In this document: in pieces, positions 26,944 to 35,135 of the stretch | Numbering within the stretch: position 1 is the first letter of the stretch | Layout of the letters: the number at the start of each line of letters is the position of its first letter | Source: Pedobacter steynii | GTDB taxonomy: Bacteria > Bacteroidota > Bacteroidia > Sphingobacteriales > Sphingobacteriaceae | DNA length: 64,000 nucleotides | Direction of reading: 5' to 3' | Assembly: GCF_001721645.1 (NCBI RefSeq) | Contig: NZ_CP017141.1 | Span: forward strand, 1,302,001 to 1,366,000 | The notes under the pieces: generated by a model | Told to the model about the DNA's origin: nothing | The model's database searches: none | The model's input: only the letters and a program-made list of their open reading frames with translations | Position numbers and translations under genes: made by a program

Positions 26944-28167
26944 TTGAACAAAAAGAAAATCATAAATGATCCCGTATATGGCTTCATTAATATCCCCTCT
27001 GAATTAGTATTTGATCTGATTTCACATCCCTATTTTCAGCGGTTAAGATATATAAAGCAACTGGGCATGACCCATCTGGTGTATCCGGGAGCGTTACACA
27101 CCAGGTTTCATCATGCCCTGGGTGCAATGCATTTGATGAGTCTGGCCATAGAAGTCCTTAGAAGTAAAGGTCATCTGATTAGTAAGGAAGAAGAGGAGGC
27201 TGCTACTATTGCCATTCTTTTGCATGACATCGGACATGGTCCGTTTTCCCATGCATTAGAGCACACACTTGTGAATGGGATTAAGCATGAAGATATTTCC
27301 ATGCTGTTGATGGAGAAGCTGAATGTCGAGTTTGGCGGGAGGCTGACAGATGCCATAAATATTTTTAAAGGGGATTATCCTAAAAAATTTCTTCCACAAC
27401 TCGTCTCCGGGCAGCTGGATCTGGATCGTATGGACTACCTGAACAGAGATAGTTTTTTTACAGGGGTAAGTGAAGGGGTGATCAGTTTTGACCGGATTAT
27501 TAAAATGTTTAATGTCCTGGATGATCAGCTGGTGATTGAAGAAAAGGGGATTTATTCTATTGAAAATTTCCTGATTGCCAGAAGACTGATGTATTGGCAG
27601 GTTTATCTGCATAAAACTGTGGTTGCAGGAGAGTACCTTCTGGTTAAAATACTGGAGCGGGCTAAGGAGCTTTCCGGCCTTGGAACCGTTCTTTTTGCAA
27701 CTCCGGCTCTTCAGCATTTCCTGAAAAATGAGGTAAAAGAGGAAGAGTTCTTCAGTTCAGAAATCCATCTGGCGCAATTTTCGAAATTGGATGATCAGGA
27801 TATTTTTGCTTCAGTAAAAGTATGGGCTGATCATGAAGACCGGATATTGGCACAGCTTTGTCAGATGTTTATCCGGAGGAATCTTTATAAAGTAGAGATC
27901 AGTTCTGAAGCTCCGGATCCCGGCAGGCTTGCTCGGATAAGAGAAAACACAGCCGATCTGATGAACCTGAATGCGCAGGAGGTTTGTTACTTTGTTTTTA
28001 CGGATGTCATTGAAAACAGAGCTTACAACGCAGGAAGCGGAAATATTAACATTCTAATGAAAAACAATACCATCATTGATATTGCGAAAGCATCAGATTT
28101 ATCTAACTTAGAATCCTTAGACAAGACGGTAACCAAACACATACTATGCTATCCCAGAATAATTTAG
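26944..28167 (+). CDS. HD-domain phosphohydrolase (dNTPase-like)
   Basis: 407-residue HD-superfamily protein related to dGTP triphosphohydrolases and SAMHD1-like enzymes. Metal motif: TRFHHALGAMHL (His), ILLHDIGHGPFSHALE (HD) and GQLDLDRMDYLNRDS (distal Asp). The start is a TTG at 26944 giving MNKKKIINDPVYGFI, the standard N-terminus for this family, with AAGGA just upstream. Substrate not fixed by sequence; nucleotide triphosphohydrolase is the best guess. Divergent from porX by about 100 bp. Confidence 0.85.
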   Translation: MNKKKIINDPVYGFINIPSELVFDLISHPYFQRLRYIKQLGMTHLVYPGALHTRFHHALGAMHLMSLAIEVLRSKGHLISKEEEEAATIAILLHDIGHGPFSHALEHTLVNGIKHEDISMLLMEKLNVEFGGRLTDAINIFKGDYPKKFLPQLVSGQLDLDRMDYLNRDSFFTGVSEGVISFDRIIKMFNVLDDQLVIEEKGIYSIENFLIARRLMYWQVYLHKTVVAGEYLLVKILERAKELSGLGTVLFATPALQHFLKNEVKEEEFFSSEIHLAQFSKLDDQDIFASVKVWADHEDRILAQLCQMFIRRNLYKVEISSEAPDPGRLARIRENTADLMNLNAQEVCYFVFTDVIENRAYNAGSGNINILMKNNTIIDIAKASDLSNLESLDKTVTKHILCYPRII

Positions 28168-28252
28168 CATTTTTTAACAAAATAATTAACTTTTAATCCC
28201 GTTTTTAGATTCTATATAGATCCGAGACTGGATGATAACCTAAATAGGTTTA

Positions 28253-28283
28253 TTTGTTCATATCAATTTAACACTTAACTTTG
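28253..28283 (+). promoter_or_regulatory. Promoter of the lpxD operon
   Basis: Near-perfect Bacteroidota promoter: TTTG (28253-28256), 19-nt spacer, TAACTTTG (28276-28283), matching TAnnTTTG. The lpxD ATG is only 4 nt downstream of the -7 box, predicting a leaderless or nearly leaderless mRNA. Confidence 0.75.
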
Positions 28284-28287
28284 TACG

Positions 28288-29361
28288 ATGCAATTTACTG
28301 CCAAGCAGATAAGCGAATTTATAGATGGCACCATTGAAGGCGATGAAAACGCTAAAGTAACAGAACTTTCCAAGATAGAAAATGGGACAGCTGGGTCTTT
28401 ATGTTTTTTGTCTAATCGAAAATATGAGAACTATCTATATTCCACAAAAGCTTCAATCGTCATTGTAGGGAATGATTTTTTTCCTGCTCAGGCCGTTGAA
28501 AGCACTCTAATTAAAGTCGCGGATCCGTACAGTGCATTTTCTGTTTTGCTGGAAAAGTACAATGAGGTAGTGAACCAAATGAACGTTCAGTCTGGAATAG
28601 AGCAACCGAGCTTTATTCATCCCTCGGCAAAAATTGGGAAAGATGTGTTTATAGGAGCATTCAGTTACATTTGTGAAAATGTAGTGATTGGTAACGGAAC
28701 GAAGATTCAATCGCAGGTATTTGTTGGCGCTGATACTGAGATCGGAGAAAATTGTCTTGTTTTTCCTGGAGTAAAGATTTACAACAGAACAGTAATGGGG
28801 AATAATATTAATATTCACTCTAACACTGTAATTGGTAGTGATGGCTTCGGCTTCGCCCCACAGCCTGATGGTACTTATTCTAAAATCGCGCAGATTGGAA
28901 ATGTAGTGATCGAGGATGATGTGGAAATCGGGGCAAATACGACAATAGATAGGGCTACGATGGGTTCTACATTTATCAGAAAGGGAGTGAAACTGGATAA
29001 CCTGATTCAGATCGCCCACAATGTGGATGTTGGAGCGCATACGGTTGTTGCAGCACAGACTGGTATCTCCGGAAGCACAAGGCTTGGAGAGAATTCTGTG
29101 GTGGGTGGACAGGTTGGAATTGCTGGTCACCTTAGCCTGGCAAAAGGTACACAAATCGGCGCACAGGCAGGAATAAACTTCAACACAACAATAGAGAACA
29201 AACAATGGCACGGCAGTCCGGCTCAGCCTTTAAGAGACTGGATGCGGGCATCAGTGATATTTAAACAATTGCCAAACGTTGAAAAACGTATTGCAGTATT
29301 AGAGCAAACGATCACAGAACTAAAAGCAATAATTGAACAAAATAGCACAATAGCAAAATAA
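28288..29361 (+). CDS. lpxD: UDP-3-O-(3-hydroxyacyl)glucosamine N-acyltransferase
   Basis: Third step of lipid A synthesis, adding the N-linked hydroxyacyl chain. 357 residues: an N-terminal uridine-binding domain (about 1-100), then a left-handed beta-helix of hexapeptide repeats, including [15 protein letters not shown] and [20 protein letters not shown] with the catalytic His in IAHNV, and a C-terminal helix. First gene of an operon; its stop overlaps the next start by 1 nt (TAATG). Confidence 0.96.
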   Translation: MQFTAKQISEFIDGTIEGDENAKVTELSKIENGTAGSLCFLSNRKYENYLYSTKASIVIVGNDFFPAQAVESTLIKVADPYSAFSVLLEKYNEVVNQMNVQSGIEQPSFIHPSAKIGKDVFIGAFSYICENVVIGNGTKIQSQVFVGADTEIGENCLVFPGVKIYNRTVMGNNINIHSNTVIGSDGFGFAPQPDGTYSKIAQIGNVVIEDDVEIGANTTIDRATMGSTFIRKGVKLDNLIQIAHNVDVGAHTVVAAQTGISGSTRLGENSVVGGQVGIAGHLSLAKGTQIGAQAGINFNTTIENKQWHGSPAQPLRDWMRASVIFKQLPNVEKRIAVLEQTITELKAIIEQNSTIAK

Positions 29362-30773
29362 TGAATGTTAAGCAAAAAACTATAAAGAGCGAAGTTTCAG
29401 TACAGGGTGTAGGCCTTCATACAGGGGCGAATGTGACGCTTACTTTTTGTCCGGCACCAGAAAATCACGGATTTAAATTTCAAAGAACCGATTTACCGGG
29501 AAGCCCTATTGTTGATGCTGATTGTGATAATGTTACCGATACTGCAAGAGGTACGACTATTTCTCAGAATGGAGCGAGCATCAGTACAGTAGAACACGTG
29601 ATGGCTTCATTGGTAGGAATGGACCTGGATAACGTGTTGATGAAGCTTGACGGACCAGAAACCCCGATTATGGATGGTAGTGCTGTTTTATTTATGGAGG
29701 CTTTGGAGAGCGTTGGTATTCAGCAACAGGATATTGACAGAGAATATTTTCAGATTCCTCATAACATTACCTACACAGAGCCGGATAGAAAAGTTGAAAT
29801 TGTAGCCATGCCTTTAGATGATTACAGGTTTACCTGTATGATCGATTATAACTCCCCGGTATTGGGAAGCCAGCATGCAGGAATTTCCAGCATTGCTGAA
29901 TTTAAAAAAGAAATTGCTTCCTGCAGGACTTTTTGTTTCCTTCACGAATTGGAATATCAACTTCAGAATAACCTGATTAAAGGTGGAGATTTGAACAACG
30001 CCATCGTAATTGTAGATAAAGAAGTGACTAAAGAAGAGCTGGATCATCTGGCGAAAATCTTTAACCGGACTGCAATGGAGGTTGCCCCTCAGGGAATTTT
30101 AAATAATATGGAGCTGCGGTATCAGAATGAGCCTGCCAGACATAAATTATTAGATATGATCGGTGACCTTGCCCTGGTAGGGGTTCACTTAAAGGGACAT
30201 ATCATGGCTGCCCGTCCGGGACATGCCGCAAACGTTGCTTTTGCGAAAAAGATTAAAGCAGCAATTAAAAAGGAAAAAAATAAAAAAGTGCAGCATGTTT
30301 ATGATCCATCGGTAAAACCACTTTATGATGTGGTACAGATTATGGATATCCTGCCACACCGACAACCATTCTTGTTTATTGATAAGATCCTGGAACTGTC
30401 TAAAACGCATGTTGTAGGGGTTAAAAATGTAACCATGAATGAAGAATTCTTCAAGGGCCATTTTCCTGGTGCCCCGGTTTTTCCTGGAGTGATCCAGATT
30501 GAAGCGATGGCCCAGACAGGCGGTATTTTAGTATTAAGTACAGTCTCTGACCCAAGAAATTATCTGACCTTATTTTTAAAAATTGATAATGTACGCTTTA
30601 GGGCGCAGGTATTGCCTGGCGATACCATTGTTTTCAGATGTGACTTAATGGAGCCAATCAGAAGAGGCATTGCACAAATGAAAGGTGTAGGAATGGTAGG
30701 AGGAAAAGTTGTTGTGGAAGCAGAAATGATGGCCCAAATTGTAAAAGTTAAAGAAAGCGAAACCGTATCATGA
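29361..30773 (+). CDS. lpxC/fabZ: Bifunctional UDP-3-O-acyl-GlcNAc deacetylase / 3-hydroxyacyl-ACP dehydratase
   Basis: Fusion typical of Bacteroidota. Residues 1 to about 305 are LpxC, the committed zinc deacetylase of lipid A synthesis: GVGLHTGANVTL, STVEHVMASL (zinc His), METPIMDGSA-like text (PETPIMDGSA) and RHKLLDMIGDLALVG (zinc His and Asp). Residues about 325-470 are the FabZ hotdog domain with HRQPFLFIDKI and GHFPGAPVFPGVIQIEAMAQ (catalytic His and Glu), making unsaturated acyl-ACP for fatty acid elongation. The fusion couples the competing uses of hydroxyacyl-ACP. It overlaps lpxA by 4 nt (ATGA). Confidence 0.97.
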   Translation: MNVKQKTIKSEVSVQGVGLHTGANVTLTFCPAPENHGFKFQRTDLPGSPIVDADCDNVTDTARGTTISQNGASISTVEHVMASLVGMDLDNVLMKLDGPETPIMDGSAVLFMEALESVGIQQQDIDREYFQIPHNITYTEPDRKVEIVAMPLDDYRFTCMIDYNSPVLGSQHAGISSIAEFKKEIASCRTFCFLHELEYQLQNNLIKGGDLNNAIVIVDKEVTKEELDHLAKIFNRTAMEVAPQGILNNMELRYQNEPARHKLLDMIGDLALVGVHLKGHIMAARPGHAANVAFAKKIKAAIKKEKNKKVQHVYDPSVKPLYDVVQIMDILPHRQPFLFIDKILELSKTHVVGVKNVTMNEEFFKGHFPGAPVFPGVIQIEAMAQTGGILVLSTVSDPRNYLTLFLKIDNVRFRAQVLPGDTIVFRCDLMEPIRRGIAQMKGVGMVGGKVVVEAEMMAQIVKVKESETVS

Positions 30774-31555
30774 TACAACCCTTAGCGTATATACATCCGC
30801 AGGCAAAAATTGCCGATAATGTAGTAATTGAGCCTTTTGCAGTCATACACAAGGATGTAGAAATTGGGGAAGGAACCTGGATCGGATCAAATGTTGTCAT
30901 CATGGATGGCGCCAGGATTGGTAAAAACTGCCGGGTTTTTCCGGGATCAGTAATTTCCGGTGTTCCTCAGGATCTGAAATTTGCAGGAGAGGTGACTACG
31001 GCCGAGATCGGCGATAATACGACGATCAGAGAGTGTGTGACCATCAACAGAGGTACAAAAGATAAATGGAAGACGGTGATTGGCAGTAACTGCCTGATCC
31101 AGGCTTATTCTCACATCGCACACGACTGTGAGGTTGGCGACCATTGTATCTTTTCGAACAGTACAACCCTTGCAGGGCACATTACCATTGGAAACTATGT
31201 CGTTCTGGCCGGGCTGGTGGCGATTCATCAGTTTGTAAAGGTTGGATCTCATGCCTTCGTGACTGGTGGTTCATTGGTAAGAAAAGATGTCCCTCCATAT
31301 GTTAAGGCTGCCCGTGAACCACTTTCGTATGCAGGGATCAATTCTGTTGGTTTAAGAAGGAGAGGGTTCTCTTCCGAAAAAATCAATGAAATTCAGGAGA
31401 TTTACAGGGTATTATTTGTGAAGCATAACAATGTTACCAAAGCATTGGATATGATTGAAGCAGAGTTTGCACCGACAGAAATCCGTGATGAGATTGTAGA
31501 TTTTATCAGAAACTCGAACAGAGGGGTAATGAAAGGCTTCGGTTCAGGGAGTTAA
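30770..31555 (+). CDS. lpxA: UDP-N-acetylglucosamine O-acyltransferase
   Basis: First step of lipid A synthesis. 261 residues of hexapeptide repeats beginning IHPQAKIADNVVIEPFAVI. The catalytic His is in LIQAYSHIAHDCEVGDHC, with the family motifs VTINRGTKD and FVTGGSLVRKDVPPYVKAA, and the C-terminal helical domain for ACP contact. Full length. Third gene of the lpxD operon; overlaps lpxC/fabZ by 4 nt. Confidence 0.97.
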   Translation: MIQPLAYIHPQAKIADNVVIEPFAVIHKDVEIGEGTWIGSNVVIMDGARIGKNCRVFPGSVISGVPQDLKFAGEVTTAEIGDNTTIRECVTINRGTKDKWKTVIGSNCLIQAYSHIAHDCEVGDHCIFSNSTTLAGHITIGNYVVLAGLVAIHQFVKVGSHAFVTGGSLVRKDVPPYVKAAREPLSYAGINSVGLRRRGFSSEKINEIQEIYRVLFVKHNNVTKALDMIEAEFAPTEIRDEIVDFIRNSNRGVMKGFGSGS

Positions 31556-31566
31556 TCGAAAAATTA

Positions 31567-32181
31567 ATGAAGATCAGCTTAAGTAAGGCCGGCAGACGAT
31601 TTAATCAGGAGTGGATTTTTCGAAATTTTGATTACGAATTTCAATCTCCTGGTAAATATGCCATCCTGGGACCTAACGGCTCCGGGAAGTCTACCTTACT
31701 AAGCTTAATCCTTGGCAGTTTATCTCCCTCGGAAGGAGGAATAAGCTATCATGCTGAAAAGACCATTGCAGTAGAAGATATTTATAAGCACCTGAGTTTT
31801 GCTGCGCCTTACCTGGATTTGATCGAAGAGTTTACACTCGAAGAGACGATAGACTTCCATTTCAAATTTAAAGGGCTGTACAACAACATGACTAAGGATG
31901 CGGTGTTGGCGCTGCTTGGTCTGGAGAAATCGCAGGACAAGGCCTTAAAATACTTCTCCTCGGGAATGAAACAACGGACTAAGCTCGTTCTGGCTTTCTG
32001 TTCCGACACCCCGATCCTCTTATTGGATGAGCCAACTTCTAATCTTGATCAACAGGGAATAAGCTGGTATTTGGAATTAATCGCCAATTTTACGGATAAA
32101 AGATTAGTCATCGTAGGGTCAAATCAGGAAGTTGAGTATTCGTTTTGTCAACATTTAATACAGGTCACAGATTATAAATAA
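31567..32181 (+). CDS. ABC transporter ATP-binding subunit
   Basis: Stand-alone nucleotide-binding domain of 204 residues: Walker A GPNGSGKSTLLS, signature FSSGMKQRTKL (degenerate form of LSGGQ), Walker B PILLLDEPTSNLD, and a switch-region position occupied by SNQEVEYSF rather than a clear H-loop. No permease gene is adjacent. It begins 11 nt after lpxA, so it is likely part of the lipid A operon; a role in envelope lipid export is tempting but unproven. Confidence 0.85.
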   Translation: MKISLSKAGRRFNQEWIFRNFDYEFQSPGKYAILGPNGSGKSTLLSLILGSLSPSEGGISYHAEKTIAVEDIYKHLSFAAPYLDLIEEFTLEETIDFHFKFKGLYNNMTKDAVLALLGLEKSQDKALKYFSSGMKQRTKLVLAFCSDTPILLLDEPTSNLDQQGISWYLELIANFTDKRLVIVGSNQEVEYSFCQHLIQVTDYK

Positions 32182-32262
32182 CGTTTTTTTATATTTGTCA
32201 TCTGCCTTTAATGGCCTTTAAACGAAGAAAAACAAGAAATAAAATATTTTTTTAATTTACTA

Positions 32263-32293
32263 TTGTAGGATTCATAAATAGTCTTTACCTTTG
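32263..32293 (+). promoter_or_regulatory. Promoter of efp
   Basis: TTG (32263-32265), 20-nt spacer, then TACCTTTG (32286-32293), an exact TAnnTTTG -7 box. The efp ATG is 45 nt further downstream. Confidence 0.75.
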
Positions 32294-32338
32294 CGGCACG
32301 AAAAAGGGCCCAAATGGTCGGGCACAATTTCAAAAAAA

Positions 32339-32899
32339 ATGGCAAAAGCATCGGACGTAAAAAGTGGGAATATCCTTCGGTTTAACGGAGAATTAATTCA
32401 GGTAGAAGAATTTCTACACCGTACTCCAGGAAACTTGAGAGCTTTTTATCAGGCAAAGATGCGAAACATCAAAACCGGGAAACTGGTTGAATATAGGTTT
32501 CGCACAGATGAGGAAGTAACAATTTGTCGTGTTGAGACCAATGATTACCAGTATTTGTACGAAGATGGCGATTTTTTGGTAGTAATGGACAACACTTCTT
32601 ATGAGCAGTTTAACATTCCAAGAACTTTGTTTGGAGAAAGTGTTAAATTCTTAAAAGAAGGAATGAATGTAATCATCGCATTCGAAAGTGAAGAGCCGAT
32701 TATGGCACAAACACCTTCACATGTAGAATTGGAGATTACGTATACAGAGCCCGCTGTAAAAGGCGATACCTCTACAAACGCATTAAAATACGCTACTGTG
32801 GAAACAGGAGTAGAAATAAAAGTCCCAATGTTTATCAACCAGGGCGATAAAGTCAAAGTTGATACCCGTACAGGGGACTATGTAGAAAGAGTAAAATAA
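32339..32899 (+). CDS. efp: Elongation factor P
   Basis: Binds stalled ribosomes between P and E sites and rescues polyproline synthesis. 186 residues from ATG 32339 (MAKASDVKSGNILRF); the longer frame from TTG 32291 begins inside the promoter and is rejected. KOW-like N-domain, two OB domains, and the C-terminal signature GDKVKVDTRTGDYVERV. The domain I loop reads TPGNLRAF: the tip position right after PG, Lys34 in E. coli, is Asn here. Monocistronic, with its own promoter and terminator. Confidence 0.96.
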   Translation: MAKASDVKSGNILRFNGELIQVEEFLHRTPGNLRAFYQAKMRNIKTGKLVEYRFRTDEEVTICRVETNDYQYLYEDGDFLVVMDNTSYEQFNIPRTLFGESVKFLKEGMNVIIAFESEEPIMAQTPSHVELEITYTEPAVKGDTSTNALKYATVETGVEIKVPMFINQGDKVKVDTRTGDYVERVK

Positions 32900-32936
32900 G
32901 AATTTTCATAGTTTAGTTTTAGGTTTAGGTTGATTG

Positions 32937-32962
32937 TGGCTTCGGAGTGGTTCCCGAAGCCA
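32937..32962 (+). terminator. Terminator of efp
   Basis: Perfect 9-bp stem TGGCTTCGG/CCGAAGCCA with an 8-nt loop, followed by a T-run on the plus strand. Confidence 0.88.
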
Positions 32963-33048
32963 TCTTTTTTTACCCTCTTTTTTTTACCTTGGCATCTCAG
33001 CCATCCTTTTATGGTCATTTCTTAAATCCGGACATAAAGCGTAAAGTA

Positions 33049-33618
33049 ATGAACAAGTCAGAAATCAGAAAAACAGTGCAGCGGCAACGGCGATTACTAT
33101 CGGCCGAACAGGTTCATACACTTAGTGTTAAGTTGCTTGAACAGTTTGCTGAGCTGGACCTTTCCAGCGTGAAAATTGTCCATATATTTCTCCCAATTAA
33201 GCAGAAGCAGGAACCGGATACTTTTCTGATTATCGAATGGTTGAAAAAGTACTATCCTGAGATTAAGATCATTGTTCCAAAAGCTGATTTTGACACTGCT
33301 TTGATGACCCACCATTACTATGATGGCATCGCAGATCTGGCATTGAATGAATACCAGATTCTGGAGCCTCAAAAGGCTGCAATGCATACGGGCGAGGTGG
33401 ATATGGTGATCGTGCCTTTATTGGCATTTGATAAAGATGGGTACCGTATTGGTTATGGAAAGGGCTTTTATGACAGGTTTCTGCAGGGAATATCGACGCA
33501 GAAGATTGGCCTGTCATTTTTTGATGAACTGAATGTGATTGACGATATAAACGAACATGACGTCAGGCTGGACAAATGTATTACACCAAATAGAATATAT
33601 GTCTTTCCTGTAACGTAA
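33049..33618 (+). CDS. 5-formyltetrahydrofolate cyclo-ligase
   Basis: ATP-dependent conversion of 5-formyl-THF to 5,10-methenyl-THF. 189 residues from ATG 33049 (MNKSEIRKTVQRQRR); the frame's earlier possible start at 32947 overlaps the efp terminator and is rejected. Family motifs: N-terminal KxxxR-x-x-R-type basic segment, VIVPLLAFDKDGYRIGYGKG (nucleotide and substrate site), FYDRFLQ and the C-terminal HDVRLDKCITP. A near-consensus -7 box TACCTTGG is at 32985-32992. Family length about 180-200. Confidence 0.93.
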   Translation: MNKSEIRKTVQRQRRLLSAEQVHTLSVKLLEQFAELDLSSVKIVHIFLPIKQKQEPDTFLIIEWLKKYYPEIKIIVPKADFDTALMTHHYYDGIADLALNEYQILEPQKAAMHTGEVDMVIVPLLAFDKDGYRIGYGKGFYDRFLQGISTQKIGLSFFDELNVIDDINEHDVRLDKCITPNRIYVFPVT

Positions 33619-34092
33619 AGCTATTTTTGCGGACCCTGTGGCAAGAGCCGCGAGGCATGGGTGGTTTGTAACGAGAATGCCACACAGGTTTCAGACGGAC
33701 AAGCCATGTTTACCTACCAGCTGGATCAGGAATCCGAATATACCGTAGTGGCGAGTGAAGCAGGGAAGTTTTCACAGACGGAACGTGTCTCTACCAAGGG
33801 GCTAGACCGGAGCAAAACATTATATGTAGTCTTGAAATTAGGGTTAAGTGACATCAGTACGGGGCTACTTTTGTACTTAAAATATTCATTACGACTTCGA
33901 TAAATCTAATATAAGACCCGATGCAGAACCGATTCTGAATAATCTGGTAAATATTATGATCAAAAATCCCACGCTCAGAATTGAATTATCTTCACATACA
34001 GATAGCAGGGGGAAAGATAACCGATGTGCAAATGGCATTAAATGTAGCACGAGGCAAACCGGCGTACTGAAATAAAAGTGCTGAAATATTAA
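33619..34092 (+). pseudogene. Decayed OmpA-family outer membrane protein gene
   Basis: Fragments of an OmpA/PAL-type C-terminal region are spread over different frames. Frame A carries ESEYTVVASEAGKFSQTERV and KTLYVVLKLGLSDIS. After frameshifts near 33875 comes IHYDFDKSNIRPDAEPILNN and NPTLRIELSSHTDSRGKD, the peptidoglycan-binding motif. About 50 residues of the usual OmpA domain are then missing, followed by CANGIKCS, and in yet another frame ANRRTEIKVLKY and stop, the standard C-terminus of these proteins. There are at least three frameshifts plus a deletion, and no N-terminal half. An 80-codon open frame at 33661-33903 is part of this wreck and not a separate gene. Confidence 0.85.
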
Positions 34093-34116
34093 TCAGGGGA
34101 AGTTTCTGAATGGGGA

Positions 34117-34155
34117 TTACCTAAAACAGCAGATTTAATCGGCTCTTTTAGGTAA
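34117..34155. terminator. Hairpin between OmpA pseudogene and hutG
   Basis: Perfect 10-bp arms TTACCTAAAA (34117-34126) and TTTTAGGTAA (34146-34155). It lies 8 bp beyond the hutG stop (minus strand), and on the plus strand it is followed by a T-rich tail, so it may stop transcription in both directions. Confidence 0.65.
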
Positions 34156-34163
34156 CCTCATTT

Positions 34164-35135
34164 TTATTTTTGGGCTTTGATAAAATCTGTCACCAGATAG
34201 GCAATGGCTTTTGCCGTTCCGGAGCTTTGTCTTCCATCGTTGAGCTGGACTGCACCTTCACAAACGTGCATATAAGCGAGTTTCTTTTCCAGGCTATGGA
34301 TTATCCTTCGGATGTCATTAATATTGAATCCTGAGGGTGTAAATGCGCTGGATAAGATGTTTTCTACACAATCAAGATCGATTTCTAACCCAATTTCATT
34401 TTCCAGATTCTCCAGCAATGGCTGAAGCAAATCTGTTATCGGTTTATTACTCTTCAGTAAATCGTCGAAAAAGAGCGCGTTTATGTTTGAATGTGTTCTG
34501 AGCTGATCCAGAATTCCCGTGTTGTTGTAATTTTGGTGGAGCCCAAAAATGGCATAATTCTTTAAAAACCCATTTTTAATGGCGTAACTGAATCCATTTC
34601 CACTATGTCTTCCTGTGGCGGGCCTCAGATCTGCATGGGCATCGATGTTCAGCACATCAACAGGTTTTTGAAGCGCAGTTGAGTAGCCTTTAATAATCGG
34701 ATAGGCATTGTTATGCCCCCCTCCAATAACAATAGGTACTTTCCCCGCCGAAATGATTTCTTTAATAACCGGATATACCTGCTCGTCTATTTGTACGACA
34801 GTGTTTTCAAGCGCGCTTATCGCTGTTTCCTCAGGTTCAGGGAAATTGAAATAGCCCAGGACCAACAACTCTGCACCTGACAGAAAGGAGCTGCTCTGAG
34901 TGTTCAAAATAGCTTTAAGTGCCGGCTGCCAGGCTGTCGCAGCACCGGCTATCCCATAATTTGCCCTTACACCGATATCTTCAGGGATCCCGAGTAATAC
35001 AAAGCGGGCTGAAGAGGCTTTTAACTGCTCCAGAGATGAAATTACCTGAACTTTCTCGCCAAGTTTCATTTCCCCTTCACGTTGGTTTACCAAGGCAAGA
35101 ATCTGCTCTTTTCCGTATATTTGTAGCCCTTCCAT
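34164..35135 (-). CDS. hutG: Formimidoylglutamase (arginase/ureohydrolase family)
   Basis: Binuclear manganese hydrolase that turns N-formimidoyl-L-glutamate into glutamate plus formamide in histidine breakdown. 323 residues. Metal-site motifs are GGGHNNAYP (His), NIDAHADLRP (Asp-His-Asp) and EIDLDCVENI (Asp-x-Asp). The function is assigned from the family and from its partner: it overlaps hutI by 1 nt on the same strand. Agmatinase or arginase activity is a less likely alternative. Confidence 0.85.
   Translation of the reverse strand: MEGLQIYGKEQILALVNQREGEMKLGEKVQVISSLEQLKASSARFVLLGIPEDIGVRANYGIAGAATAWQPALKAILNTQSSSFLSGAELLVLGYFNFPEPEETAISALENTVVQIDEQVYPVIKEIISAGKVPIVIGGGHNNAYPIIKGYSTALQKPVDVLNIDAHADLRPATGRHSGNGFSYAIKNGFLKNYAIFGLHQNYNNTGILDQLRTHSNINALFFDDLLKSNKPITDLLQPLLENLENEIGLEIDLDCVENILSSAFTPSGFNINDIRRIIHSLEKKLAYMHVCEGAVQLNDGRQSSGTAKAIAYLVTDFIKAQK

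Noticed and set aside
28507..29211. 234-codon open frame antisense to lpxD
   Set aside because: It lies wholly inside lpxD, whose motifs and operon context are certain; the antisense product has no domain and an arbitrary composition.
33661..33903. 80-codon open frame as an independent gene
   Set aside because: It is one piece of the frameshifted OmpA-family pseudogene and stops at a frameshift.
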